A stretch of 64,000 nucleotides of DNA from Rhodobacter sp. CZR27 (GTDB lineage: Bacteria > Pseudomonadota > Alphaproteobacteria > Rhodobacterales > Rhodobacteraceae): assembly GCF_002407205.1 (NCBI RefSeq), contig NZ_CP023548.1:520501-584500 (forward strand), written 5' to 3'. Both the position numbers and the translations under genes were made by a program. The notes beneath the pieces were generated by a model, which was not told the DNA's origin, made no database searches, and was given only the letters and a program-made list of their open reading frames with translations. Of this stretch, positions 47,562 through 59,519 are shown piece by piece. How positions within the stretch are numbered: position 1 is the stretch's first letter; every line of letters starts with the position of its first letter.

Positions 47562-48533
47562 ATGGACCCTGCCGACCTCGCCTCCCGTATCGCCAGCGGC
47601 GACCGCCGTGCCCTTGCGCGCGCCATCACGCTGGTGGAAAGCCAGCGCGCCGATCACCGCGAACAGGCGCTTGCCCTGCTGGGGGAACTGGCGAAGACCG
47701 GGCGCGAGGCGCTGCGGATCGGATTGTCGGGCACGCCGGGCGTCGGCAAGTCGACCTTCATCGAAAGCTTCGGGCTGATGCTGACGGGGCAGGGGAAGCG
47801 GGTGGCCGTGCTGGCGGTCGATCCGTCCTCGGCCCGCTCGGGCGGGTCGATCCTCGGCGACAAGACGCGGATGGAGCGGCTGTCGCGCGAGCCGCGCGCC
47901 TTCATCCGGCCCTCGCCCTCGCAGAGCCACCTTGGCGGGGTCGCCCGCCGCACGCGCGAGGCGGTGGCGCTGTGCGAGGCGGCCGGTTTCGACATCATCC
48001 TGATCGAGACCGTGGGCGTCGGTCAGTCCGAGACCGTGGTGGCCCAGCTGTGCGACCTGTTCCTGCTGCTGCTGGCGCCCGCGGGCGGCGACGAGTTGCA
48101 GGGGGTCAAGCGCGGCATCATGGAGATGGCCGACATCATCCTTGTCAACAAGGCCGATGGCGACCTGAAGCCCGCGGCGCTGCGCACGGTGTCGGACTAC
48201 GCCGGCGCGCTGCGCCTGCTGCGCCGGCGCCCGCAGGACCCCGAGGGGTTCCCCAAGGCCATGCCCGTCTCGGCGCTGGAGGAGGCCGGCCTTGCCGCCG
48301 CCTGGGAGGAGATGCAGGCGCTGATCCTCTGGCGCCGCGAGCAGGGCCATTTCGCAAGCCGCCGGGCCGAGCAGTCGCGCCACTGGTTCGAGGAGGAGGT
48401 GCGGCAGGGGCTGCTGTCCGTCCTCACGCGGCCGGGGCCCGCGCGGGACGCGATGGCGCGGCTGGGCGAGGCCGTGACCCGGGGCGGCCTGACGCCGGAG
48501 GCTGCGGCGGCGGAACTGCTGGCCCGGCTCTGA
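47562..48533 (+). CDS. meaB: Methylmalonyl-CoA mutase GTPase chaperone MeaB
   Basis: G3E-family P-loop GTPase of 323 residues that protects and reactivates B12-dependent methylmalonyl-CoA mutase. Motifs are [70 protein letters not shown] and VNKADGD. A very long open frame extends upstream, but the protein begins at ATG 47562 ([10 protein letters not shown]). The mutase genes are not in the window. The B12 link also fits cobU elsewhere in the window. Confidence 0.94.
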   Translation: MDPADLASRIASGDRRALARAITLVESQRADHREQALALLGELAKTGREALRIGLSGTPGVGKSTFIESFGLMLTGQGKRVAVLAVDPSSARSGGSILGDKTRMERLSREPRAFIRPSPSQSHLGGVARRTREAVALCEAAGFDIILIETVGVGQSETVVAQLCDLFLLLLAPAGGDELQGVKRGIMEMADIILVNKADGDLKPAALRTVSDYAGALRLLRRRPQDPEGFPKAMPVSALEEAGLAAAWEEMQALILWRREQGHFASRRAEQSRHWFEEEVRQGLLSVLTRPGPARDAMARLGEAVTRGGLTPEAAAAELLARL

Positions 48534-48573
48534 CCGGAGGTGTTGCGGGGCGGAAGGATCGGGCCTGAATCGC

Positions 48574-48602
48574 TTGACGCCGCCCGCGTTTGCCCCTACA
48601 CG
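48574..48602 (+). promoter_or_regulatory. Candidate promoter of rpmB
   Basis: TTGACG (48574-48579), 17-base spacer, TACACG (48597-48602), leaving about 60 bases of leader before rpmB. The same arrangement precedes coaBC. Confidence 0.45.
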
Positions 48603-48669
48603 GCGCCGATGGAATTCGGCGCGCTGCCCTTGGCGGTGCCCTTCATGCACAACCACAAGGATCACGACC

Positions 48670-48960
48670 ATGTCGCGCGTCTGCGAACTCAGCGGTAAGG
48701 CTCCGATGACCGGCAACACGGTCAGCCACGCCAACAACAAGTCCCGTCGGCGCTTCCTGCCGAACCTGAACGACGTCACCCTCATCTCGGACGTGCTGGG
48801 CCAGTCGTTCAAGCTGCGCATCTCGGCGGCGGCGCTGCGCACCGTCGATCACCGCGGCGGCCTCGACGCCTTCCTTGCGAAGGCCAAGGACGACGAGCTG
48901 TCGCTGAAAGCCCGCGCCATCAAGAAAGAGATCGAGAAGGCCCAGGCCACCGCGGCCTGA
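48670..48960 (+). CDS. rpmB: Ribosomal protein bL28
   Basis: A 96-residue large-subunit protein starting [36 protein letters not shown], with the C-terminal helix [16 protein letters not shown] found in alphaproteobacterial bL28. The start ATG 48670 is preceded by a weak AAGGATCACG site. It is monocistronic, with its own promoter and a strong terminator after the stop. Confidence 0.97.
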   Translation: MSRVCELSGKAPMTGNTVSHANNKSRRRFLPNLNDVTLISDVLGQSFKLRISAAALRTVDHRGGLDAFLAKAKDDELSLKARAIKKEIEKAQATAA

Positions 48961-48989
48961 TCCACTCTCTCTGCATCGCACCGCGCTGC

Positions 48990-49018
48990 GGCCCCGCCAT
49001 CGGCGGGGCCTTTGCTTT
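48990..49018 (+). terminator. Intrinsic terminator of rpmB
   Basis: GGCCCCGCC (48990-48998), loop ATC, GGCGGGGCC (49002-49010), then TTTGCTTT: a 9-bp perfect stem with T-rich tail, 30 bases past the stop codon. Confidence 0.9.
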
Positions 49019-49078
49019 GGCGCAAGCTTTGCCGCCGGCCGCGCTTGTGGCCGCGCGGCCAGCGCCTATGATCGCGGC

Positions 49079-49432
49079 ATGATCCGGCTCCGCCTCCTGT
49101 TCGTCCTGATGCTCGGCCTCGTGCTCGTTGCCTCGTCGGTGACGGTCGCCGTGGCGCGCGGACAGGCGGCGCTGGGCCGGCAGGTCGTCATCTGCACCGG
49201 CCTCGGCGTCACCACGCTTGCCGTCGATGCCGGCGGGCGGCCCCTCGGGCCGGTTCATCCCTGCCCGGACTGCCTTGGCAGCCTGCTGATTGCGGCCTTG
49301 ACGGATGCGCCGGCGCTGCCCGCGGCGCCCGCCGCGCGCGGGATCGCGCTGCGGCTGGACCTGCCGCGGCAGGCCGAGGGCCCGGACCCCTTCTCGCCCT
49401 GTGCGCGCGGGCCGCCGGTCGGCTTCGGCTGA
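49079..49432 (+). CDS. Small exported Cys-containing protein next to PCu(A)C
   Basis: A 117-residue protein with an N-terminal hydrophobic segment (LLFVLMLGLVLVASSVTVAVA) that acts as signal or anchor. Then come VICTGLG and HPCPDCLGSLL, a CxxC next to His that resembles metal-binding sites in DUF2946-type proteins, and a Pro/Ala-rich tail. It lies 36 bases before the copper chaperone gene, so a role in periplasmic copper handling is plausible. The family assignment is tentative. Confidence 0.65.
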   Translation: MIRLRLLFVLMLGLVLVASSVTVAVARGQAALGRQVVICTGLGVTTLAVDAGGRPLGPVHPCPDCLGSLLIAALTDAPALPAAPAARGIALRLDLPRQAEGPDPFSPCARGPPVGFG

Positions 49433-49468
49433 CCGACGCACCCTTCCCGCAAACAGGAGAGACACAAG

Positions 49469-49951
49469 ATGACCCTGCTCAAAGCCCTGATGACCGCCGC
49501 CGCGGTGGCAGTTGCCGCCCCCGCCTTCGCCGAAAGCCACCTGTCGGTGACGGATGCCTATGCGCGCGTCGCGAGCCCTGCCGCCAAGTCAGGCGGCATC
49601 TTCATGGTGATCGAGAACCACGGCGACAGCGACGACCGGCTGACCGGTGCCGCCTCGGACGCCGCCGAGCTGGTGGAACTGCACACCCATGTCGCGGGCG
49701 CCGATGGCGTCATGCAGATGAGGAAGGTCGAGGAGGGCTTTCCGGTGCCCGCCCACGGCAGCCACGCGCTGGCGCGCGGCGGGGATCACGTCATGCTGAT
49801 GGGGCTGACCCGGCCGCTGGCCGATGGTGACACGGTCGCCCTGACGCTCAGCTTCGAGAGCGGCAAGACGATCGACCTGACGGTGCCGGTGGACCTGAAG
49901 CGCGACGCTGCCGCCGGGCAGATGATGCACGGCATGACGCACGGCAACTGA
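49469..49951 (+). CDS. Periplasmic copper chaperone PCu(A)C
   Basis: A 160-residue secreted protein (signal peptide AAAVAVAAPAFAES) of the DUF461/PCuAC family. The Cu(I) site is the H-M-H-M arrangement: VELHTHVAGADGVMQMRKV, then HGSHALARGGDHVMLMGL. It delivers copper to cytochrome oxidase subunit II or SenC partners. The C-terminus ends in a Met/His-rich tail (MMHGMTHGN) that may bind extra copper. SD AGGAGAGA precedes the ATG. Confidence 0.92.
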   Translation: MTLLKALMTAAAVAVAAPAFAESHLSVTDAYARVASPAAKSGGIFMVIENHGDSDDRLTGAASDAAELVELHTHVAGADGVMQMRKVEEGFPVPAHGSHALARGGDHVMLMGLTRPLADGDTVALTLSFESGKTIDLTVPVDLKRDAAAGQMMHGMTHGN

Positions 49952-49957
49952 GCCTTC

Positions 49958-49985
49958 GGGGCGTGCCCGCCGGGCGCGCCCCTTC
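49958..49985 (+). terminator. Terminator-like hairpin after the copper chaperone gene
   Basis: GGGGCGTGCCC (49958-49968) and GGGCGCGCCCC (49972-49982) make an 11-bp stem with one wobble pair and a GCC loop, starting seven bases after the stop; only a short TT follows. It also lies at the 3' end of the convergent minus-strand gene. Confidence 0.6.
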
Positions 49986-49987
49986 CG

Positions 49988-50296
49988 TCAGCCGCCGCAA
50001 TAGGCCTGAGCCGCCTCGCCGAAGGACTTGTAGCGCAGCCAGAACGCCTCGTCGGAGCTGCGGCTGGAGAATCGCACCTCCTGCGCCTCCTCCGGATCGG
50101 CGAAGAACTTCGCTGCGCGCTTCTGGTCGCCCGAGCGCAGGGACATGTCCGCGACCTGCTGGATGCAGTTGCAGGTGGCGCGGTTGGCCGCCTGACGGTC
50201 CGAGCGCAGGCAGGCCCGTTCGATCGGGCCTCCGGCAGCGGCAAGTGTGGGAAGGACGAGGACGGCAAGCGCCGCCGCAAGGGCCGGTTTCTTCAT
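49988..50296 (-). CDS. Small secreted protein with CNC motif
   Basis: A 102-residue protein with a signal peptide (ALAAALAVLVLPTLAAAG). The mature part, GPIERACLRSDRQAANRATCNCIQQVADMSLRSGDQKRAAKFF, is a helical segment with three cysteines. It ends YKSFGEAAQAYCGG, so a disulfide pair is likely. Similar Rhodobacteraceae proteins are often called arginine transporter in databases, a label the sequence does not support. Function unknown. Confidence 0.75.
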   Translation of the reverse strand: MKKPALAAALAVLVLPTLAAAGGPIERACLRSDRQAANRATCNCIQQVADMSLRSGDQKRAAKFFADPEEAQEVRFSSRSSDEAFWLRYKSFGEAAQAYCGG

Positions 50297-50316
50297 GATC
50301 TGCCTCGTTCACTGCT

Positions 50317-50347
50317 CCGGCGGGGTTGATCCCCGCCGGTCTTTCTT
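50317..50347 (+). terminator. Strong hairpin with T-rich tail (plus strand)
   Basis: CCGGCGGGG (50317-50325), loop TTGAT, CCCCGCCGG (50331-50339), then TCTTTCTT. It reads as an intrinsic terminator on the plus strand although both flanking genes are on the minus strand, so it may stop transcription entering antisense to the RTX gene. On the minus strand it lies in the leader of the small gene ending at 49988. Confidence 0.65.
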
Positions 50348-50406
50348 ATCGCGCCAATTATGCCCGGATGCCGCTTTTTATCAAACCGATTCGTGCCGTC
50401 GGACCG

Positions 50407-51543
50407 TCACAGCAACAGTGAATCCCTGACGTCGGCGAGCGAGCCGGTCACCGCGATGAAGAAGTCCGCCGCGCCGTCACCGTTGCGATCCGCCATCAGA
50501 TAGCCGCCGGAGAAGCGCAGCTCACCTGCGCGGTCGTGGAACTCGTTCGCTCCGATGAAGGTGAATTGCTGGATGTCGGCTTGCTGCAGGTTCGCGTCGG
50601 CGGAGGTCAGGTCGATCAGATCCGCGCTGCGGAAGTCCCGGATCACGTCTGCCGTTGCGCGGCTCGATCCGCTGCCGCGCGTCTGGAACACGAAGACATC
50701 CGCGCCGCCGCCGCCGGTCAGGATGTCGCGACCCAGTCCGCCGTCCAGCACATCGTCGCCATCTCCGCCGTCGATGCTGTCATTGGCCGCCCCGCCGCCG
50801 AGCCGGTCGTCGCCGCCTCGGCCGACCAGCACGTTCGCCAGACCGTTGCCGTAGATCGAATTGTCCTGTGCATTGCCGGTGCCGTTGCGCGCCGCACCGA
50901 GCAGGGCAAGTTCCTCCACGCCTTGGTTGAGGGTGAAGCTGACGGTGGAGTAGACTTGGTCCGTATCCGAGCTTGAGGCGCTCTCGAGGATCACGTCGCG
51001 CAGGTTGTCGACATAGTAGGTGTCGTAGCCGGCACCGCCCGACATCGTGTCGGCTCCGCTTCCGCCATTGATGATGTCGTGGTCTGACGTGCCGAAGATG
51101 CGGTCGTTTCCGCCGTGGCCCGAGATCGTCATGGAGTTGTAGCGCGTGGAGGCATCGATGACGTTGTCGGCATCATTGCCTTCGAACCGCAGGACGTCGG
51201 CCTCGATCAGCACGCGTTCGACGTTGTCCGGCGTGCTGCCCCACACGAGGCTGGTGCGGATGATGAAGGTATCCACGCCGCCTGCCGCATCCTCGTGGAC
51301 CGACACCGAGAACCCGTTTGCACTGGAGTCTGCAATGTAGGTGTCGTTGCCCGCCCCGCCATAGAGGTCGTCGCGGCCCGTGCTGACGTAGATCGTGTCG
51401 TTGCCGATGCCGCCGAACACCCGGTCGTTGCCGTAGGAGCCCTGCAGCGTGTCGTTGCCGCCCCGGCCGGAAAGAATCAGGTTGTCGTAGGAATATTCTC
51501 TCAGGAAGTCCGCGGCGGACGTCCCGTTAACGCGAGTGGTCAT
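50407..51543 (-). CDS. RTX calcium-binding protein with M10 C-terminal module
   Basis: A 378-residue protein with no catalytic domain. Several RTX nonapeptide arrays are visible (GRGGNDTLQG, GGAGNDTYIAD, GGSGADTMSGGAGYDTYYVDN, GGDGDDVLDGGLGRDILTGGGGADVFVF). The C-terminus (FRSADLIDLTSADANLQQ to SLADVRDSLLL) resembles the serralysin M10 C domain and holds a type I secretion signal. The start is ATG 51543 (MTTRVNG); an open frame runs 22 codons further upstream. Probably an exported, surface-associated Ca-binding protein. No secretion ABC genes are adjacent. Confidence 0.88.
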   Translation of the reverse strand: MTTRVNGTSAADFLREYSYDNLILSGRGGNDTLQGSYGNDRVFGGIGNDTIYVSTGRDDLYGGAGNDTYIADSSANGFSVSVHEDAAGGVDTFIIRTSLVWGSTPDNVERVLIEADVLRFEGNDADNVIDASTRYNSMTISGHGGNDRIFGTSDHDIINGGSGADTMSGGAGYDTYYVDNLRDVILESASSSDTDQVYSTVSFTLNQGVEELALLGAARNGTGNAQDNSIYGNGLANVLVGRGGDDRLGGGAANDSIDGGDGDDVLDGGLGRDILTGGGGADVFVFQTRGSGSSRATADVIRDFRSADLIDLTSADANLQQADIQQFTFIGANEFHDRAGELRFSGGYLMADRNGDGAADFFIAVTGSLADVRDSLLL

Positions 51544-51668
51544 AATATACCTTGCAATCAGTGGTTTAGTGACGATAATTCTCGCCCTGGGCGGGCTCGC
51601 TGTCAACACGCGACCCCGGTTCTCGCAGGCCCCTTCCCGGCGCAGCCGCGACAGGCTATATGCCGCGC

Positions 51669-53468
<1,800 letters not shown>

Positions 53469-53528
53469 GAGGCAGGGCCGGGCATCAGCCCGTGCCCCGC
53501 CCCGTCGGCCTGGCGAGGATCGCCTTCC

Positions 53529-53672
53529 TCACATGCCGCTCTGGGCCTCCTGCGATTCCTGGGTAATCGCGTCGCCCGCAGCCGAAAGATCCTGACCCGC
53601 GCCTTCGACCGTCTCGCAGGCGGCAAGGCCCACCAGCGCCAGCAGGGGCAGGAGGAGGAAGGGTTTCATCAT
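53529..53672 (-). CDS. Entericidin-like small lipoprotein
   Basis: A 47-residue lipoprotein on the minus strand: MMKPFLLLPLLALVGLAAC gives a signal with lipobox GLAAC, and the mature peptide ETVEGAGQDLSAAGDAITQE matches the entericidin A/B pattern (TVxGxGxDxxxAGxxI). It starts at ATG 53672, seven bases after GGAG. Entericidins are envelope-associated stress peptides of unclear function. Confidence 0.85.
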   Translation of the reverse strand: MMKPFLLLPLLALVGLAACETVEGAGQDLSAAGDAITQESQEAQSGM

Positions 53673-53781
53673 GTGGTTTCTCCGTGGTTGCTGCGCCACG
53701 AACGCACGGGCGGCCCATCCCGTTCCGGCCGAAGAAGGGGCTTAAGGCGTCCTTAAACGGATTGCGGCAATTCTCTGCCGC

Positions 53782-53997
53782 ATGACCCGGTTCGTCCTCG
53801 CCCTTTTCCTGCTGACGCTCGCGGCCTCGGGGGCCGCCATGCTGATCGATCCCGGCCGTGGACCGCGGCCGGGTGGCAGCCTGCCGCCGCCCGGCCGCCC
53901 GACGCAGGGCCATCGGGAGAGACAGGCCGCGCGCATCCTTCCGGTCGGCGGATGGACGCGCGCGGCGGCTGCGTTCAGGCGGCGTCCGGTCCCTTGA
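53782..53997 (+). CDS. Doubtful small secreted peptide
   Basis: An open frame of 71 residues with a signal-like N-terminus (FVLALFLLTLAASGAAM) and a Pro/Arg-rich remainder. It has no visible ribosome-binding site, is preceded by a 7-bp hairpin (TGCGGCA/TGCCGCA, 53763-53782), and overlaps the 3' end of the next minus-strand gene by 23 bases. It may be real or a chance frame. Confidence 0.3.
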   Translation: MTRFVLALFLLTLAASGAAMLIDPGRGPRPGGSLPPPGRPTQGHRERQAARILPVGGWTRAAAAFRRRPVP

Positions 53998-54166
53998 TGA
54001 CCAGCACCCAGAAGGCATAGATCCCCAGAAGCAGGAAGATCACCGCCCAGATCGGGTTGCCGAGGGCGAAAAGCTCCACGGCGGACCAGGCGATCGGAAA
54101 GATCCCGGTGGCCCAGCGGCGCCAGGCGGGACGGAAGAACGGGTGGTTCGGATCGATCAGTTGCAT
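53975..54166 (-). CDS. Small two-helix membrane protein
   Basis: A 63-residue protein starting MQLIDPNHPFFRPAWRRWATG, a beginning often seen in short alphaproteobacterial inner-membrane proteins. Two hydrophobic helices follow (GIFPIAWSAVELFAL and IWAVIFLLLGIYAFWVLV). Function unknown. An open frame continues 26 codons upstream, but ATG 54166 gives the conserved-looking start. Confidence 0.65.
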   Translation of the reverse strand: MQLIDPNHPFFRPAWRRWATGIFPIAWSAVELFALGNPIWAVIFLLLGIYAFWVLVIKGPDAA

Positions 54167-54307
54167 GGCCGAAGCGTAGCGCGGACCCATGGGGACGGGT
54201 AGGGCGAAGTTGCCGCAGGCCGGCCGCCGCACCGGCTGCCGCATTTTACCGCGCTTGCCGCAAGTCTTCGGCAGTCATAGGCTTTCCCTCAGGACAGGAG
54301 AGCGGAC

Positions 54308-54625
54308 ATGACCAATATCGACCCGGCCTTCACCGGCCAGACCGTAATCACAACCTTCGAGATGACCCCCGGCACCTGCGCCGACCTGCTCGAGGAACTG
54401 CAGGCCGCGCTCGACGACTTCATCCGCCACCAGCCGGGCTTCATCTCGGCCAGCCTGCACGTCAACGATGCCCAGACGCGGATCGCGAACTATTCCCAGT
54501 GGCAGCGGCGCGAGGATTTCATGGCGATGCTGCGCGCGCCGGAGATGCGGGAGCGCACCCGACGGTTTGCCGAACTGTGCCGCAGCTTCGAGCCGGTGAT
54601 GTACGAGGTGGCCGCGGTCTACTGA
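54308..54625 (+). CDS. Antibiotic-biosynthesis-monooxygenase-like (ABM) protein
   Basis: A 105-residue dimeric alpha-beta barrel protein. The ABM pattern is TFEMTPGTCADLLEELQAAL, QPGFISASLHVNDAQTRIANYSQWQRREDFMAML and a final beta strand. Members act as cofactor-free monooxygenases, haem-binding proteins or quinone-related enzymes, and many have no known substrate. SD AGGAGAG precedes ATG. Confidence 0.85.
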   Translation: MTNIDPAFTGQTVITTFEMTPGTCADLLEELQAALDDFIRHQPGFISASLHVNDAQTRIANYSQWQRREDFMAMLRAPEMRERTRRFAELCRSFEPVMYEVAAVY

Positions 54626-54678
54626 CGGACCCGGCGGCCATCCGTCCGCGTTTTCTTCCGCAACGGTGGGAGAGACAG

Positions 54679-54951
54679 ATGGAAGAGTTCGTGCAGGCTG
54701 TCGGGGTGGTGGGGCTGGTCCTGCTTGCCCTGACAGGTCTTCTGGCCGGATGGGTCGCGAGCCTTGCCGCGGGCGGGCGGCACCGGGGCCGCTACTTGCT
54801 CATCGGGCTGATCGGCGCACTGGCCGCGCCGCTGGTTCTGCTCGCCCTTGGGGTGACGGTGCTGGCGGCCTCGGGGCTGGTGGCGATTCTGGCGGCCGCG
54901 CTGATCGGCGCGGTGATCGTGCTGGTGATCGCCCGGCTGATCTTCGACTAG
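54679..54951 (+). CDS. Small membrane protein, YeaQ/GlsB-like
   Basis: A 90-residue, very hydrophobic protein with about three helices. The N-terminal block LLALTGLLAGWVASLAAGG recalls the transglycosylase-associated (YeaQ/YmgE/GlsB) family, whose GxxAGWxAxxxxxG motif is similar; the rest is Ala/Leu/Val rich. Function unknown. GGGAGAGACAG precedes the ATG. Confidence 0.6.
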   Translation: MEEFVQAVGVVGLVLLALTGLLAGWVASLAAGGRHRGRYLLIGLIGALAAPLVLLALGVTVLAASGLVAILAAALIGAVIVLVIARLIFD

Positions 54952-54959
54952 CGCGGGAG

Positions 54960-55685
54960 TCAGAACTCCAGCCAGAGGCCGAGCTTCACCGCAGGCTCGG
55001 CCTCGCCGCTGATCGGCGTGATCAGCCCCACCTCCAGCTTTGCCGGATCGCGCAGGCTGTAGACGACCGAGTTGGCCAGCCGCATGTCGAGGCCCGTGTC
55101 GCGTCCCTGTTCCAGCTGCACCTGGCTGATCAGCATCAGCCGGTCGCGCGGGCGAAGGCCCAGTGTCAGTTCGGCCTTCGCGCTGGTTTCCGGCAGCATG
55201 TAGACATAGGTCGCCAGGGCCTGCGAGTTGAGCTGCTGCGTGAAGGTCACGTTGCGCGCCGTGACGATCGCCCGAGCCTCGGCGGCCACCCATCCTGCCC
55301 CGAACCGGGTCGAAAGACCGCGGCCCCATCCGCCGCCCAGCTGCGCGAGCGGCATGACCTCCTCGCCGATGAAGCTGGCGCCGATCCCGGCCGAGGCTGC
55401 GAAGCGGTGCTCGCCGCGCACCCAGGCCTTCTGGCCCCACAGGATGAACTTTCCGTCGCCGCGTCCCGACACGCCGGCGTCGATCCCCAGCGTGATCCGC
55501 GGCGTCAGGCCATATTCGGCCCAGAGGCCGGTCCAGCTTTCGCCGGCCGCATCGCCCTGCTGCGACAGGGTGAGAAAGACCGCGCCATCCTCGCGCGCCC
55601 AGGGCCCGGCGTGGGCGTGCGGTGCGCAGACGGCCGCCCCGGCCAGCGCTGCCAGCCCGAGCAGGCGCGAGAGAGCGGTGCGCAT
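54960..55685 (-). CDS. Predicted outer-membrane barrel protein
   Basis: A 241-residue protein with a signal peptide (LLGLAALAGAAVCAPHAHAG). Alternating polar/non-polar strands with many aromatic ends (AVFLTLSQQGD, WTGLWAEYGLTPRITLGIDAG, SSFIGEE-like turns, WGRGLSTRFGAGWVAAEARAIV) finish in a C-terminal Phe (LWLEF), all typical of a beta-barrel. The start is ATG 55685, eight bases after GGAGG. Function unknown. Confidence 0.7.
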   Translation of the reverse strand: MRTALSRLLGLAALAGAAVCAPHAHAGPWAREDGAVFLTLSQQGDAAGESWTGLWAEYGLTPRITLGIDAGVSGRGDGKFILWGQKAWVRGEHRFAASAGIGASFIGEEVMPLAQLGGGWGRGLSTRFGAGWVAAEARAIVTARNVTFTQQLNSQALATYVYMLPETSAKAELTLGLRPRDRLMLISQVQLEQGRDTGLDMRLANSVVYSLRDPAKLEVGLITPISGEAEPAVKLGLWLEF

Positions 55686-55752
55686 GGGTCGGTCCTCCGA
55701 ACCCGTGCAGCCTGACGCGCTCAAGGTTAACGGCCGGTTAAGACCGGCCGGA

Positions 55753-57936
<2,184 letters not shown>

Positions 57937-57963
57937 GGCTGATTCCCCTGGCCGCCTAGATTT

Positions 57964-57978
57964 GATCCGTTTTTGTTC
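57964..57978. promoter_or_regulatory. SOS-box-like site upstream of uvrB
   Basis: GATC-N7-GTTC (57964-57978) differs by one base from the GTTC-N7-GTTC LexA site known in Rhodobacter and relatives. It lies 28 bases upstream of the uvrB start, a fitting place for SOS control. Confidence 0.45.
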
Positions 57979-58056
57979 GCAAACAAGGGGAAGGGGTGCG
58001 GATCTTTACCCGCCCTTAACCCTCGACCGGTAGAAGGAAGAGGCAAGCAGCAGAAC

Positions 58057-58112
58057 GCTGTCGGTCGGTTGCACCACACACCCCACCCACCCTCCCGTGA
58101 TCGACCGACAGC
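58057..58112. repeat. 11-bp inverted repeat with C-rich loop
   Basis: GCTGTCGGTCG at 58057-58067 and CGACCGACAGC at 58102-58112 are perfect complements, separated by 34 bases that are almost purine-free apart from A (CCACACACCCCACCCACCC-like). It lies between divergent uvrB and the complex I gene, 80 bases before the latter. Confidence 0.6.
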
Positions 58113-58192
58113 CGCCTTGCAAAAGGCCGGGTTGGTCTTGATCTGCGACAGGAAAGCCGCCAATAAACGGGGCAACTGCAAGGGAGCCCTTC

Positions 58193-58504
58193 ATGCGCGC
58201 GCGTATCTACCAACCGGCCCGAAACGCCATGCAGTCCGGAACCGGCAAGGCGAGAGGCTGGGTTCTCGAATTCGAAAGCAACGAGACCCGCGACATCGAT
58301 CCGCTGATGGGCTGGACATCGTCCGGCGACACGCAGAGTCAGGTCGTGCTTCGCTTCGAGAGCCGTGAGGCCGCGCTCGACTACGCCCGCCACCACGGTC
58401 TCGAGGTGGAGGTGATGGAACCGCGGCTCCGTCGCGCGAACGTCCGCCCGCGCGGGTATGGCGAGAACTTCGCGACCGATCGCCGGGGTGCGTGGACGCA
58501 CTGA
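58193..58504 (+). CDS. NDUFS4-like complex I accessory subunit (ETC_C1_NDUFA4)
   Basis: A 103-residue homologue of the mitochondrial 18-kDa subunit: [16 protein letters not shown], then [33 protein letters not shown], then [16 protein letters not shown]. Alphaproteobacteria carry it as an accessory NADH:quinone oxidoreductase subunit encoded away from the nuo operon, as seen here. SD AAGGGAG lies nine bases before ATG. Confidence 0.93.
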   Translation: MRARIYQPARNAMQSGTGKARGWVLEFESNETRDIDPLMGWTSSGDTQSQVVLRFESREAALDYARHHGLEVEVMEPRLRRANVRPRGYGENFATDRRGAWTH

Positions 58505-58716
58505 GGAGTGGCGAGGCGGAAGTGGCCGGACATCGCGCCCTTGCGCGCCGGCTCCCGGCCCGAAGCCTGTGCGCCTCGCGCTCACCGCTTTCCGGCTGCC
58601 GCGAAAGCCGGATCCTGCGCGCCCATAGGGCGCCACGGACGGTTGCGGTCCCTCGCGCTGGGCAGGAGCGACCGTAATCGCGGCGAATGCCCTCAACCGG
58701 ACGGGAGTCTTGAGCC

Positions 58717-59202
58717 ATGTCAGACATGATCGACGCAGGTGCCCGCCCGGTGATCCGGCGTGACAACCCGCTGTCCCTGGACCTCGGCCCGCTGTTCCGG
58801 CGTCACCTCGAGCTGATGTGGCAGAGTTCCCCGCCCGAAAGCGTGCATGCGCTTGACCCGGCCGATCTGGCCGATCCGGCGGTGGCCTTCTTCAGTGTGC
58901 GGGAGGGCGAAGATGTCCTCGGCATGGGCGCGTTCAAGGCCATCGATGCCGGACATGCGGAGATCAAGTCGATGCATGTCGTCGAGGAGGCGCGGGGAAG
59001 GGGCCTTGCCCGGCTGCTGCTCGATCACCTCCTTGCGGAGGCGCGCGCGGCCGGCTTCACCCGCATGAGCCTCGAGACCGGGGTCGAGCCCGCTTTCGCC
59101 TCGGCCCGCCGGCTCTATGCAGCCGCCGGCTTCGTCCCCTGCCCGCCGTTCGAGGGATATGTGGAGGATCCCAACAGCCTCTTCATGACGCGCAGCCTCT
59201 GA
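58717..59202 (+). CDS. GNAT-family N-acetyltransferase
   Basis: A 161-residue acetyltransferase. The acetyl-CoA loop is VVEEARGRGLARLLLDHLLAEARAAGFTRMSLETG, followed by ARRLYAAAGFVPCPPFEGY. The N-terminus (LFRRHLELMWQSSPPESVHALD) matches the PaiA/YiiD-like branch common in proteobacteria. Substrate unknown. The gene ends 42 bases before tRNA-Arg(TCT). Confidence 0.88.
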   Translation: MSDMIDAGARPVIRRDNPLSLDLGPLFRRHLELMWQSSPPESVHALDPADLADPAVAFFSVREGEDVLGMGAFKAIDAGHAEIKSMHVVEEARGRGLARLLLDHLLAEARAAGFTRMSLETGVEPAFASARRLYAAAGFVPCPPFEGYVEDPNSLFMTRSL

Positions 59203-59244
59203 CCCCTTGCGCGCAGGTCCCGGCTGACGCAAAAGGGCAAAAGC

Positions 59245-59321
59245 GGGCTCATAGCTCAACTGGATAGAGCAGCCGACTTCTAATCGGCAGGCTGAGGGTT
59301 CGAGTCCTTCTGGGCCCGCCA
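59245..59321 (+). tRNA. tRNA-Arg (anticodon TCT)
   Basis: Full cloverleaf: acceptor GGGCTCA/TGGGCCC, D-arm TAGCTCAACTGGATAGAGCA, anticodon arm GCCGA-CTTCTAA-TCGGC (anticodon TCT, codon AGA), T-arm GAGGGTTCGAGTCCTTC, encoded CCA. Everything to its right differs in character from the housekeeping genes on its left. Confidence 0.97.
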
Positions 59322-59519
59322 TGGGCGTCTCTTTGCCAACGAGGCATAAAGATGCACGTTTCGGCGGTTTTCTTGCACACCCGCGATCAAGACAAATCTC
59401 GTGATGTCGGGGCTTCCTGTCGCAAGTCTCTGATACAGCGGGGTATTTTCCTGACTTTGCCGCCCATAGGCGTTCCTTTTTGGGCTCTTCACGGCTCCTC
59501 TTTCGCAGTTCGGCCGATC

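Noticed and set aside
53782..53997. Confident small gene
   Set aside because: Listed only at low confidence because it lacks a ribosome-binding site and overlaps the opposite gene.
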